Shown here piece by piece: positions 39,301-49,874 of a stretch of 64,000 nucleotides of DNA. The notes beneath the pieces are model-generated. The model saw nothing but the letters and a program-made list of their open reading frames with translations. It was not told the DNA's origin and searched no databases. Positions within the stretch are counted from its first letter, which is position 1. Every line of letters begins with the position of its first letter. The translations under genes were made by a program, and so were the position numbers. This DNA is from Onthophagus taurus. Its lineage: Eukaryota; Arthropoda; Insecta; Coleoptera; Scarabaeidae. The stretch covers positions 12,839,001 to 12,903,000 of the forward strand of contig NC_091972.1 in assembly GCF_036711975.1 (NCBI RefSeq), read 5' to 3'.

Positions 39301-42300
39301 AAATATAATACTTTTTTATACAACTGAAATCTCTCAATTGATTATCAAGGTATTTAGACTAGATTTAGTGAGTTATAGTTTTGTTCTACAAACAAAAATC
39401 GCTGTATGATAGAAAACCTCATTCTAAAGGGAATCGAAAGATACTTTCTGTTTAAAAATATCCTTAAATTGGAGACTGATAATTTCTAAACAATAGTCTC
39501 GTCTGCAATCTTTCTCGCGACACATTACAGATAAATTCCTCCGTCTTGATAAACAAATAATTTGTGCAAACAAAAGTTGATAAATAACTCAAACCAGCGT
39601 GAACACGTTAAAAATTACGTATTACATTATTGTATAATCCACATTACTTTGTTGATAACGATGCAAATAAACCGAAAAGTTACTTATAATCAATAAACAT
39701 GAATATTCAATGTTTATTGCAATAACAACATAAAACCCAATGTAACGGGGCAACCATAATAAATCTTAAAAGTAATGGTAAACAAGGTAAAACAATAATT
39801 GTTCAATTAAACTTTGATGTAACAACACATTTAGAGGATTTAACACAGCTATAAGTGATGAAATTTATTGTGAAAGGTTTAAAATACTTCCTAAAGAAGT
39901 ATTAAGATAAAATTCCACAAAAATGTCAGACACACTTTTTGACATTTTGCACTGTTTTTGTTTAACATAAAAACAAATAATATCTCACAGCTTTTGAAGT
40001 ACCAATTCATTGTTAGCAATTTTGTGTTAATAATAATAAATGTAGTTCCTCGGCTTATCTAAACTTGATCAAGGGAGTTATTCCCGAAACGGCTTTACAA
40101 TTCAATGATTTCAATAATTAATAAATATTACCAATTTATTATTATAACAATAAAATGGTTCAATAAATTAAAATCTCTATTGGATCCATAATATGATTTG
40201 ACCCTATAATAGTTAAATTCAAGGTTAACAACACATCCCATTTACGTTCAATAACTAAATTATTTAATTAAACTCAACCGTGAAATTTTATGTAAATTAC
40301 ATGTTACATAATTGCAAACTATGATTCAATTTAAAAAAACGCCATTTTAACGTAATCGCGTCCAAAGCGTTCGTTCCACTTCACAAATTAGGAAGATTCC
40401 ATTTTTAATTTCGTTACAACGAAATCTACTTGAACTACTATTGTTACTTTGCTTTTAAATTCCACTTAAAATTCGATTATTTATCAACTTTAAGATTATT
40501 TTTTATTCTAATCGTACAAAGACACACAAAGTGTCAACCAATGTGATTTTCTTGTAAACCAGGATAAAACCCTGTTAAAACGTTACGGTTATCCGGTCGA
40601 AACAGGCGTGGAACCGTAAACTGAACCACTTACGAAGTCGACCTCATTTCTTTTATTGCCATAAACGAAAATCTCGATCTTGGCGGATCATGCGTTCGCA
40701 AAATTTACGACCCAATAATAAATACCTGAGAGAACCAAGACTGCAACAAATATACACCCAGTTATGCGACAGGATGGAAAACGTGGTATGTGAAAGTGAG
40801 ATTATTGCACATGTCCCATTGTACAACAAAGCCATGCATAGTATACGCTGGGTGACTCCGGCTACGAAGTCTGTAATTGAGGACTGTTATTTCCATGTGA
40901 CATAACAGCATCAATTTACGTTCATGCGGAGCCGCGTTCCCGTAAGACGTCGAGCCAACAGAAAAACCAATTAGATGTAAAAAGGAAAACGTAATTAACA
41001 AATAGAGGAAAAACGTGCGACTTCTATTAAACATTTGGACGTCGTTTAAAAAACGAAAGAAAAAAAGCGGCTAAAGTCAGAAATGTTATTGTTGGTCGTT
41101 GATAAATGAATTATACAAATAATTGCGTCAATGACTGCTACGTATGTGTTAAAAAACGTCACAGTAAACAGTAAAAATTAACAGCATCTCATAGCTGCCG
41201 TTTTAAAATTTTTAACAAACAAGACGCAGTTTCACCCGAAAAATAAGTGTTAAATAAACGTGAATTATTAAGTCTATTTAAAGTTTTAAAAATAAGAATT
41301 TTTTATTAAAACTTACCAAGCTGAATTGAGCCCATAATCTGTGAACTTTGAATCTTCTTGTACGTAATTTCCCCTCCAACCCCAACCCTTCTATGACCAA
41401 TTTTTCTTTCGCGATCTTTTTCTCTTTCGGCCTTCGATTTCGTTTGGATCGTTGGAGTTTTGGGTTGTGTAAGAACATTTTGAGGTAATCCCTATAAAAA
41501 ACATAAAATATAATAATAACAAACAATAACTTGATAATAATAGAATAAAACTTGATTATATTTGTTTAGAAGTTAATAGTCATTTGAAGATGGAGTTTAT
41601 GTATATATAAAATTATACAGCGTTACTTAGTTTCTCTTTTTTTTTTTGTAGTCACAGAGTAATAAAAGTTATTATTATTGTTATTACAGCATTGATGTGT
41701 TTTATATCTCCAAACTCCAGAGGGATATTATTGTTTATACTCAATCCCACATAACTGACAATGTCAACCTTCCTGAGGATTAAAACTGTTTCTGCCATTG
41801 ACAGATACAATTTTAGAGACTATAATATGATTATAATACATTGGATTGCTATTTATGCACAAATTAATAATGGAGTCTTTAAAAGAACAAGTTATAAGGC
41901 GTGTATGTTGAGCGATTTTCAGCGGAGCAATTCAAACGACACAAATTATATACTTTTTCATCATTCTATTGAATCCTTGAGTAACATTTCAAAATTACTA
42001 AAGGTCGGATACCATTATCATTATCAGTAATAGCTATTCTTAGTAAAATCGCAATTTTTGGAAAGGTATCGCAATTACGAATATGCATATAAAAATTCAA
42101 GTTTCTTCGTTCACACTCATCGACACGTCGACACAATTACACAGTAATTAATCACAATCCAATGTGCAGTGATGGATACATATACATTAAAGATGCTAAA
42201 GATCCACCTTGTTTGGATTACAAGTTGTGATAGTCTACACAAAACAATGAAGTAAATGTAAATAACAACATAACCAATATTTTATGAGCCCGAATACAAA

Positions 42301-45300
42301 AATAATTCTTGAATTTAGGTGTGCATTTCTAATAAATGTAAAGATACTTTTTTTCTAAGGATTTACTCTTGTGTTAAACAATATAAGTTCTATTACGTAT
42401 ATGATAAATATTGCCAAAAAGAGCAACGAAGAAATATACTAGCTACCAATAAGTATTTGAACACATGTAATAAAAAAGAAATATAAAACCATATTCAGTA
42501 CTTGGTAGAGCCTCCACGTGAGACAGCTACCCCTTCTCCACAGATACAGATTTAAGATAATTGTTGCACCCCTTAACTCGGTGATCCAATTCGTCCCAAA
42601 GATTCTCAATACAATTCAAATCTAGTTTTTGGGCAGGCCAGTCCTTTCAAGTAACCCATCATGACAGGTAGCGTTGTAGTCCTAAAAATAATATAGGTCC
42701 ACTACGTCAAACTGCCATAAGATAGGAAATTAAGCACATCGTTATCTAAAATTGAGCTCGGTTAGACTTTGTGATCAAAGGCTTATAGATGGCAACACCA
42801 CCACTAATGTGCTTCCTTACGAATACTATTCATCGAAACAACACTCCCAGATGCCTGTTGAATCACCTGGCAGATGTGGTCCATTGGTTGCTCCCAGTTG
42901 CACATTCCAATTCTGAATAACATAGGCGATTTTGCGTAAATGAACTTGATATTTGCAAATTATATCAGAATAGTGGCCGAAGAAGTTTCAAAAGTTGAAC
43001 TTGTACTGCAAACGATGGAGGATTGCATTAAAAGATTGAAGTACCAAACAGGATAGAGATGAGGAGAATAAGCTGGCATTATTCGAATTACAAAAAGAAT
43101 CATAAGAGATCAGTTGCCGCTTCCGGCAACAACAAAAATAAGGGTTTAGTCACAGTGCAGATAATGAACTAACATCATAGTCGAGATTTTGATAAACGTT
43201 GTATAAAATTGAGCATCTCCTGTATTAATTCATTTTATTTTGTAACAGTTCATTTAAAAATTAAAGAGGTGCCAATTTCATACGCACGTGCTAATTTTGT
43301 TATTTGATTAAACATTGATAAGCCTTCAAAATTGAAAACAATTAATTCCCCACTTAATTTTTATTACGAGCTAATCTTTGACTTAATTAAGGTTATCGTC
43401 AACCGTTTTAATGGCATAATTTACATAACTTTTTTTAAGAATTAATGTAATAAAAATATTGCAATAAAAAAGCTACATAACTGTTATATTTAAAAGAAAA
43501 CGGTTTAAATTTAATCCTTTCAGGACCAAGACGGATTTGGTAACCGTACCCCAGAGACGGACACCAACGGCGATGCGTGTTCATGCGGTTCTAATCCCAT
43601 GGTACTCACTGAATCTGCATGCAGATCAATACACATAATATTATATACATTATTTTATATAATATTATGATATTATATAATCATAATATATGATCAGAAG
43701 CTAACAAAACTTAGATAAATTAATCATTTATCAAAGTGCAAAGGTTGAAATGGATTGGCCAAGTAGCCAGAATGGACATAAAAGATACAAAGAAGATCGG
43801 TGGAAGAGACGATTGGAGGGAAATACATCAGGGCCAGATGGACAAGTTTGGAAGCAACTGTTAAGGCAGGCCAAGATAAAAAAAAGTGTTTGTAATAAAT
43901 TTGTGCCATCAAAATTATGAACAATGCTGGCAAAACCATATGAACGCAATCGTATGGTTTTGATCTCTACGATATTGCGTGTAGCATACGGGTTTGGTTT
44001 TTAAGACACTTTTTATTTTGAGTACTTACATACACGGACTTGGTCCTTAAAGAGTTAATAATCTGAGAAGCTCCTCTTTTATAAAATTTAAAAATCATTT
44101 CAAATAAATAAGAATAAACAATTCTATATTAAAAAAATTCGTTTACTACCTTGAATTTGAACCTTGATTTTTTTAAGTAGGAAAAAGTCAGCTCTTTTTT
44201 ATATAAAAAGTTTTGTAACAATCTTCATTGCAACAGGATAGTTCAAATTATAATTTTTTATTGCTGCAGAAAACTTTTCAAATTTCTATCAGGTAAAATA
44301 TTAATTTACAATAAATTGTACAAACGTTGTAGACACATCATCATTAATTTAATGGAGTCATATCAAAATTAATTCTCCACGAAGAACAAAATACTACTAA
44401 CTAGTTATCTTCATTAGCTGTTAATTGATAGCTCAGCTCCGACAATAACCTCGTTAACGTTCATTTTCATGCCTAAATATCTACGAAACGATATCATACT
44501 CCGCTCATAAAGTCTTTAGTATGGTGACGTTCAAATTAGGCTGAGCTTAATTAAAGAAGCGAGGTCTATCTGATCCCTAATTAATATCAATAAAATAATA
44601 ACAATAACCTTAAAGTACTACACAAATTAGAGAACAAAGAAATTTATTTATACAAAACCTCCGTTTTACTTCATCCTTTCAAAACAATGAAAATTACTAT
44701 TTCAAAAACCTTGTTAGGTAAAAAGGATGATTTCGAAATGTATATTTTCAAGATAAATTAAGAATTCTTATTTTAAGATCGTTACGTGACTCGTCCCGAT
44801 TCATGAGTTCCTATTATTATACGTTTTTCAAATCAAACGAACATAACTGGATCATAAAACACGATTGTGACACCGATTTATTAGATAACAACTATCGAGA
44901 GGAAACTTATGTGCACATTAGAAATGATGTTTAATTTATTTTTGTTGCCTTACATCACCACCTCAAGTCATTTAATTCACGTGTTTGTCATTTGAATTCC
45001 ATCTACGAATCAATACGTCGTTATTAAATTGGTCTTATTAAAAATAAGAAAAATTTATCAAAAAAAATCAAGGAAGACATGCTAATTTTTGTAACCACAA
45101 TAGTAGTTTTATACTACAAAACAGATAATATATAATAATATAGAAAAATAATTTATCAAACCGTGAAATAAGCAAAGGAGCCGACTAGTCTAGCTGAAAC
45201 CTTAAAAAATGCTACGTTTAGATAAAAGCGGGAGTACCAGCTGCTCACCACATAATATAAAAGCTGTAATTATGCACAGAACATGTGCGTTGTGGGTTCA

Positions 45301-47393
45301 TTTCCTTTAGGGTGACAACTTCCTCCTACTCTATCACGTTTTTTTAAATAAAGAATGATCAAAAAATACTTAGTACAATTAACATAAAAATTTTCCATTA
45401 AATTTTTTACCTTCCTTTTAGCTGAATTAACAAATATGCTATTATCAAGGTTATACACACAAATGAAATTTCATTTCGTTCTTATCGAATTGACTTTATG
45501 CGCAGTTGTTACGTCACAGAAGAATAAACAGAGGTAGAGATCCTCCTATTTTAGATAAAGGAACTCAAACGCTTTGATAACGCTCCAGTAATAATGAGAA
45601 TAATGAACGTCATAATGTCAACAAATCCAGATTTCAAAAATAATTTGAATTAAATCAACTGATATACAAGTATATTACACTCAAGATCTCTAAAAATAAA
45701 TCAGTTACATGTGTGTATTTTCCTTTCATTTCTGTTGGGTTACACTCTGTTAGTCAGCGCACTGTAAACACAAATACCTTGAGTACAAAAAGTGTGACTC
45801 ACTTTTCGTGAACGATCTGGCCAAAAAATTTAAATTTTAAAAGTGGTTTCACCGTTATGTTTTATCTGAAAGAAGATTTGAGAGCAGATGGCCCCAAAGA
45901 TTCTAAAAACTTTATAACGAAAGATATTCAAAGCGCGTGAAATTAGATATTGATTTTAAAATGAAACAATTCGCTATTAAGACGAACATAGAAAAAGTAA
46001 ATGTAGACAAAGTCTTGATATAATCAACTCTCCTAAAATGAGGAAAAACATATTGGCAAAAAATCAAAAATGTGACAAAATACAAGAAGACTGACGACAT
46101 TCTAGCAATATAACATAACATAACAACACAGAAAATAGAATTGATCAACAAAAATGTTCCGTCCTTAACTATAAGTAAGAAGCAAAACAAGTGCATTTTT
46201 GACTCAAAACGAGTTTTGTGCAGATTTGGATAATTTATGAGTGAAATTTGATGTGTTCTTTACCACAAAAATTGGAAGAATTCTGTATATAAATTGGATT
46301 ACTATAAAGTAGAAAACTTTAAACATGATTTTCTCTACTTTGCCTTTCTTTAGTTATGAAAGTTAGTTATATTATATTACAAATATGTTAAAAATGATAG
46401 AATTGTCATAGTAAATGTAAAGACTACTGAGTCAATAGCTTAAGTAAAGATATTTAATTAATGAATATTATTTCATTGATAAATATACCAATATAAATAA
46501 GAATAAAATCTCATCTTATTAACACCTATAAAATTTTATGAACTTTTGCTTTAATTTTTTTGATATTAAAACAATATAGAATATATCTCTAGGTAACATT
46601 AAAACATATCAGTAAAATCAAACTATATTTCAAGGTTATTACTCAACAATAAATATAAATTGCAATAATCAATGTTATCAAGGTTTAAAAAAACCTGAAT
46701 GCTACTCATCTGCATATTGAGTCATGCTAAACTTTCCTCTTTAACAAGAATAAACCTGCAAGTTGTCCATGGCAGTTACAATTAATAAGTTTTATAAAGA
46801 TAAATGAAAAGAATTTTCTGTATATGTATTGTAAAAGAAATTACAATAACATAATTAATGTTATAAATATTTATATTCATTTATTGCATTCTTTAAAAAA
46901 TTCTTCTCTGGGAAGTCAATAACTTGCTAAAATTCCAACACATTACAAACATAATTTAACAATGACAAAGATTTAATCGGCTTATCTTATCAAAAAAAAT
47001 CCACATTCCAAAAGCAAATTTTTAATAGTAAAAAAGGTATTAATAAATTCCAAATTTACTTACATCTTGCCCAGACCTTGTAACCAACATAACCCTTGAT
47101 TTATCTGTAACAAAAATAAATCATATTTTCTTAAATTCTCTCGTTTTAAATCAATAACCACCCTCAACAGTTGATTTCGTGAAATAAAAAAGACGATTTG
47201 AACCCTAAATGATAATGACCTACAAAATCAACTTGAAGTGGATTATATCGTTTTAAAGAAATTGTAATTTGTATAATAATTTTATGTTACCTTCGTTTTC
47301 CATGGGGGTTTCACTTAAGATCGGTCGGTCCTTGGTGTTGTTTTTGGGTGTTTCGGCGATTTCGATGGCCTCGATGGTATCGCCAGAAGCCAT
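20295..47393 (-). CDS. PIP5K: Type I phosphatidylinositol-4-phosphate 5-kinase (PIP5K59B/skittles-like)
   Basis: Makes PI(4,5)P2 from PI4P at membranes. Shared coding exons: 47393-47291, 47104-47064, 41491-41317, 30439-30228, 30171-30030, 29785-29610, 29548-29333, 29280-29045, 28982-28850, 28795-28708, 24321-24259, 23655-23539, 23407-23360. Every junction is phase-consistent. Exon 13 then joins either 22757-22072 (stop; 811 aa) or 21312-21147, 21083-20887 and 20404-20295 (740 aa if the last exon is read to the TGA). Visible motifs: G-loop GASGS (192-196), ATP-binding Lys in FIIKTV (209), DLKGSTYKR (274-282), catalytic Asp in MDYSLL (337), IIDIL Asp (456), and activation loop [10 protein letters not shown] with the Glu typical of type I rather than type II kinases. 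[13 protein letters not shown] is a conserved C-terminal block. Donor GTTTGT after exon 7 is non-consensus but is the only phase-fitting choice seen. Introns 2 and 3 are 5.6 and 10.9 kb and TE-rich. Confidence 0.93.
22072..22757 (-). CDS. PIP5K: PIP5K alternative terminal exon (long Ser/Pro-rich tail)
   Basis: The acceptor TTATAG precedes 22757, and exon 13 supplies the first base of the split Val codon. The exon encodes about 228 residues ending DSDYDDLV and a TAA. The start is Pro/Ser/Thr-rich ([11 protein letters not shown], a proline-rich [12 protein letters not shown] that could bind SH3 domains), then a His/Gln-rich stretch ([11 protein letters not shown]), then a basic, more ordered part ([19 protein letters not shown]). 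It is part of the gene above, used instead of the three exons at 20.3-21.3 kb, because it ends with its own stop. Confidence 0.8.
26107..26790 (-). mobile_element. Tigger/pogo-like DNA transposon remnant in PIP5K intron 10
   Basis: The right-hand transposase end on the minus strand (26501-26301) has [12 protein letters not shown] and [14 protein letters not shown], matching the acidic tail and qkkItdFF end of Tigger/pogo transposases. The left terminus CAGTGAAATTCCCC at 26107 is preceded by TA, the usual target. Subterminal motifs of the type TTCGAGTTA recur at 26150-26180 and 26655-26790. Most of the transposase is deleted, and the right terminus was not pinned down. Confidence 0.6.
27433..28250 (+). 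mobile_element. Non-autonomous hAT transposon, 818 bp, with 8-bp target duplication
   Basis: Terminal inverted repeats TAGGGCCCGGAACTTTTGTA (27433) and its near-perfect reverse complement ending at 28250 are flanked by identical CAAATAAC (27425-27432 and 28251-28258). The inverted similarity continues for about 165 bp on each side. Inside, 27792-27983 encodes a 63-residue piece with [19 protein letters not shown] and [17 protein letters not shown], the C-terminal hAT dimerisation motif. The catalytic part is gone. It lies in PIP5K intron 10. Confidence 0.93.
33785..34466 (-). pseudogene. DUF7869-type protein fragment (transposon-associated family)
   Basis: A 158-codon minus-strand ORF includes [20 protein letters not shown] and [20 protein letters not shown], then an insert ending [20 protein letters not shown]. 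After a frameshift near 34000 the family C-terminus continues: [36 protein letters not shown], then an acidic tail [10 protein letters not shown] and a stop near 33789. The GH..l..DRdF..IE and yIP..h..fy patterns are those of the DUF7869 family, often multi-copy and transposon-linked in insects. No start region or DNA-binding part is present, so this is a fragment in PIP5K intron 3. Confidence 0.7.
34371..34604. repeat. Inverted duplication of the DUF7869 segment
   Basis: 34371-34431 (AAAAATCTGTGCTCTATGCT and onward to CCATAAACAAA) is repeated in reverse complement at about 34544-34604 (TTTGTTTATGGCAACAACTA to AGCACAGATTTTT). Arms are about 61 bp, nearly identical, around a 112-bp spacer. The left arm is coding for the DUF7869 fragment. 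Confidence 0.88.
34611..35021. repeat. 56-bp minisatellite, about seven copies
   Basis: TTCT-phased units start at 34645, 34701, 34757, 34813, 34869, 34925 and 34981, exactly 56 bp apart, with a partial unit at 34611. A typical unit reads TTTCTCTCTATCATTAAGTA, TTGTAGAGCCTCGG, then CAAGCGACCTCGGCTTTAA. Copies are 70-90% alike by eye, so this is an older array. It begins within a few bases of the inverted duplication above. Confidence 0.9.
38200..38560 (+). pseudogene. LINE endonuclease fragment
   Basis: [20 protein letters not shown], then [19 protein letters not shown] matches the RTE-like endonuclease block fy..L...l..ipk.d..ii.GDfNAkiG, with the Asn lost. Downstream frames are broken. It sits in PIP5K intron 3. 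Confidence 0.6.
40650..41040. other. GC-richer island without recognised gene
   Basis: Higher GC than the surroundings and overlapping ORFs on both strands (71 codons plus at 40690; 90 codons minus at 41034), neither with a known domain. It lies about 280 bp upstream, in the sense of PIP5K transcription, of PIP5K exon 3. It could be an alternative first exon or promoter, or an unrecognised repeat. Confidence 0.3.
42490..42960 (-). pseudogene. Tc1-like transposase C-terminal scrap
   Basis: Minus-strand frames give [20 protein letters not shown], then [12 protein letters not shown]. This is the Tc1 catalytic end [23 protein letters not shown] containing the third acidic residue (IEN). The family's conserved SP and P residues are lost. 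Upstream frames are not readable. Located in PIP5K intron 2. Confidence 0.75.
43511..44058. mobile_element. TTAA-flanked, piggyBac-like MITE carrying LINE sequence
   Basis: TTAA at 43511-43514 is followed by TCCTTTCAGGACCAAGACGG. The mirror end is ACGGACTTGGTCCTTAAAGAG before TTAA at 44055-44058. The terminal inverted repeat AGGACCAAG plus flanks and the TTAA duplication fit the piggyBac group. No transposase is encoded. The inside holds an AT-palindromic stretch (43625-43695) and a LINE 3' piece at 43735-43965. Confidence 0.65.
43735..43965 (+). pseudogene. LINE 3'-terminal coding scrap
   Basis: Plus-strand frames read [19 protein letters not shown] and later GRPR, the lrW.GHv.Rm......kki...g.RrrGRPr ending of many LINE ORF2 proteins. 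The opposite-strand ORFs at 43724-43949 are shadows of it. Confidence 0.6.
44059..47063. other. PIP5K intron 2, remaining part
   Basis: AT-rich sequence with no exon, RNA gene or clear transposon recognised. The minus ORF of 94 codons at 45912-46196 is hydrophobic, low-complexity and unsupported. Confidence 0.4.
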
Positions 47394-47580
47394 TTTGCCA
47401 GCCAAGACGATTATCGTGACAGAATTTTCGATGGAAAATCAAGACGCCAGCATCGCCTTTCCTTCTACGCGCACCGCACACCGACGAAGCGCGCCCGGAA
47501 AACTCGCTTTTCGCACATTTCCCAAAACGTCACCCGCTCCTCGTCGCTTGACAGCTTTGACATAAGCAATCCATTGACAT
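47394..47580 (-). promoter_or_regulatory. 5' UTR/promoter region of PIP5K
   Basis: A GC-rich block against an AT-rich background, with CGCGC and CGACG clusters, directly precedes the PIP5K start. The start context GGCAAAATGGC is favourable. No TATA box was identified. Confidence 0.5.
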
Positions 47581-48743
47581 ATTAATCCCCAAAAGAAAAT
47601 CTAGGGTATTTTTACGATTATCCGTTGGGTACACTTTAATGAGAAGTTAGGCAATAACGTTCGAATTTGAAATGTTGATTTATTTTGAAAAAAGGAAGTT
47701 CCTCTTTGGTATACCTTTATTTATAGCGTACGTTTTTTATAAATTAAAAAAGGACGTGGCGTAAACCGTTCGGAATCAATAAAATATCCATAATTAAAAA
47801 TATCTAGGCTACACATATCGTTTTTATATTAGAATTCATTTATAATATTCTTAGTGATAAAAAACATATAAAAAGGCACACCTAAAGAAACTAATTATTC
47901 CAAATGGTAAAAAGATATCACAAAAATCGTTATCGACTTAAAAATAAGAAATGATTGTACTTGCGAAATATGGTACTTTAAAAACCGTTACTTTTTTGTA
48001 GATTCCGTGTATAATATATTTTTTTGTATAAGGAGAGAAAATGGAAGGCAAACGTGCAGTCTTAAACATTAATAAAAATGTTACATTCTCGGGTTTGTCC
48101 ACGTTAAAAACGTATAATTTCGCCTCACAATTCGAGAACGATTAATTTGTTATTATTTATTTTCTTTTAATTATTAATATTTTACATTCAACATTTAACA
48201 TCATTTTAAATTTTCCATTAGTTTATATTTATGTTTATTAAATTTGTAGTTTTCTTATTCGTTTAACACTCATTGTTAAATTGATAAAGTTTATCAAAAT
48301 GTACATTTAGCATCATTTTAATTATTTATGTACAGTGCATTCATATTTGATTGAAAACACCAATTACAATAAACAAATATACACCTATCTCCCGTTTTAT
48401 AAATTAACAAATTTCAAAAAACTAATATACAAAGATTTGATGGCGTTTTTTAATTTTTTTCCTTTAGTACTGATGAAAACAATAGGGGATTCCTGGGGTT
48501 ATAAAATATATACATTTATGGGAATCCCAGTAATTACAATTTTGAGTTTTCCAAGATGTCTTGCTTTTGTTTTACTTAAATAAGTAACTCATTAGATTAA
48601 ATAAACATTTTGGGGTTTTTTCGTTTTATACGATTTTACTTCGTAAAATCCAAGATTTCGAGTTACACGGTTTTCTGCAGAACCTATCTTCAGTGTAAAT
48701 CGGGGGATAAGTGTAATTTTAAAAAATAAGTTTAAAAAAAAAT

Positions 48744-48816
48744 TGGAGGCGCCGGGCATCGATCCCGGTACCTCTCGCATGCTAAGCGAGCGCTCTACCA
48801 TCTGAGCTACGCCCCC
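48744..48816 (-). tRNA. tRNA-Ala (AGC)
   Basis: Read on the minus strand: GGGGGCGTAGCTCAGATGG (acceptor plus A box), anticodon loop CTTAGCATG with anticodon AGC, T-arm GGTACCGGGATCGATGCCCG, acceptor 3' strand CGCCTCC and discriminator A. All seven acceptor pairs form, one as G-U. A run of nine T residues follows as Pol III terminator. No intron. Identical to the plus-strand copy 158 bp away. Confidence 0.96.
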
Positions 48817-48974
48817 TGATAATAACATTTAGAATGGATTCAAGTTCGAGACTAAAATGATCTACTTTCACCATCACTATCTTATGTGTCGAATTCATAA
48901 TGTATTGAATTAAAGAAGAAAAAGTAGATCAGTTATGCGCCGGAATTAAACCAGTTCTTTATAATACATATATA

Positions 48975-49047
48975 GGGGGCGTAGCTCAGATGGTAGAGCG
49001 CTCGCTTAGCATGCGAGAGGTACCGGGATCGATGCCCGGCGCCTCCA
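48975..49047 (+). tRNA. tRNA-Ala (AGC)
   Basis: Same 73-nt sequence as the neighbouring minus-strand gene: A box TAGCTCAGATGG, anticodon AGC, B-box region GGGATCGATGCCC, discriminator A. T-run terminator at 49050-49057. The two genes diverge from a shared 158-bp spacer. Confidence 0.96.
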
Positions 49048-49049
49048 AA

Positions 49050-49874
49050 TTTTTTTTAAATTAATTTTAATAAAATTTATCAAAATAAATAAGGTAATAA
49101 ATATTTAATGTTAATAATAAATTGTTTTCAATCAATTATAAAAGCCCTTTATAAAATAATACTCAAAAATATTTCTTCATATCTCCATCTTAAATCTTAA
49201 ACAACCGCTTCGCTTAAATCAATGATAAATTAATAAAATATTCCAATTATTGTGTTGTTAACATAACTGATGATAAAATGAAAGTAATATATGATTCACA
49301 ACAAAAAAAAAACCAACCCAAAACTTCCCTGAGATAAAAAACTTATAATTAAATTTAAAATATACAAAAAAGTCAAAACCACATGAAAAACCTTACTTTT
49401 AACTATCATTATTATTATTACACTTATTATACTCCATTGATATAATAATTTAGACCGTACTTTCATTAAAAAACGTTAAAACACCTTCGAGTTTTTAAAA
49501 CTGGCGCTAAAACGACGATTAGAACAAGGAATCGTCTAATATTTAAGCATATATTCGTATAATTATTAATATTTATCGATGATAGAGAAAAGTGATTACA
49601 GATAAACATTTATGTATAGAAAAGACTTCTCTCGTTATTCATTTACTTATTCACTTCTTTTTGTTTTTAATTCGTAGGTATCGAGAAAATTGGTTAAGAA
49701 GATAGTTAGAAAAAAGCGATCGTTTGCGCCGCCAAAAAAATTGGTGCGAATCGGCGCGTTTTTAAAAGTCCGAAAATTAATTTCGGCCACGCTCCACTTG
49801 TAAAATACAAATTACCGTAAGAGCACAAAGAAAATTGACTTGTTTGTTGTCTCTTTTACCATCATCTCTTACGA
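49050..49874. other. Non-coding between tRNA pair and NTAQ1 stop
   Basis: AT-rich. It presumably contains the NTAQ1 3' UTR on the minus strand (the GC-richer part at 49690-49870). No other feature was seen. Confidence 0.45.

Larger units (their letters stand above)
30440..41316 (-). other. PIP5K intron 3 (10.9 kb), region holding several elements
   Basis: Bounded by the donor GTAAGT (41316-41311) and the acceptor TTTCAAG before 30439. Between listed elements it is AT-rich with no clear exon. There is a perfect 11-bp-stem hairpin at 30968-30991. GC-richer islands at 37.2-37.6 and 40.6-41.0 kb could be alternative promoters or enhancers, but nothing proves it. Confidence 0.6.

Noticed and set aside
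48592..48828. 78-codon ORF beginning MLLSGGVAQMVERSL
   Set aside because: It is the translation of the tRNA-Ala gene and flank, a well-known false ORF over tRNA genes.
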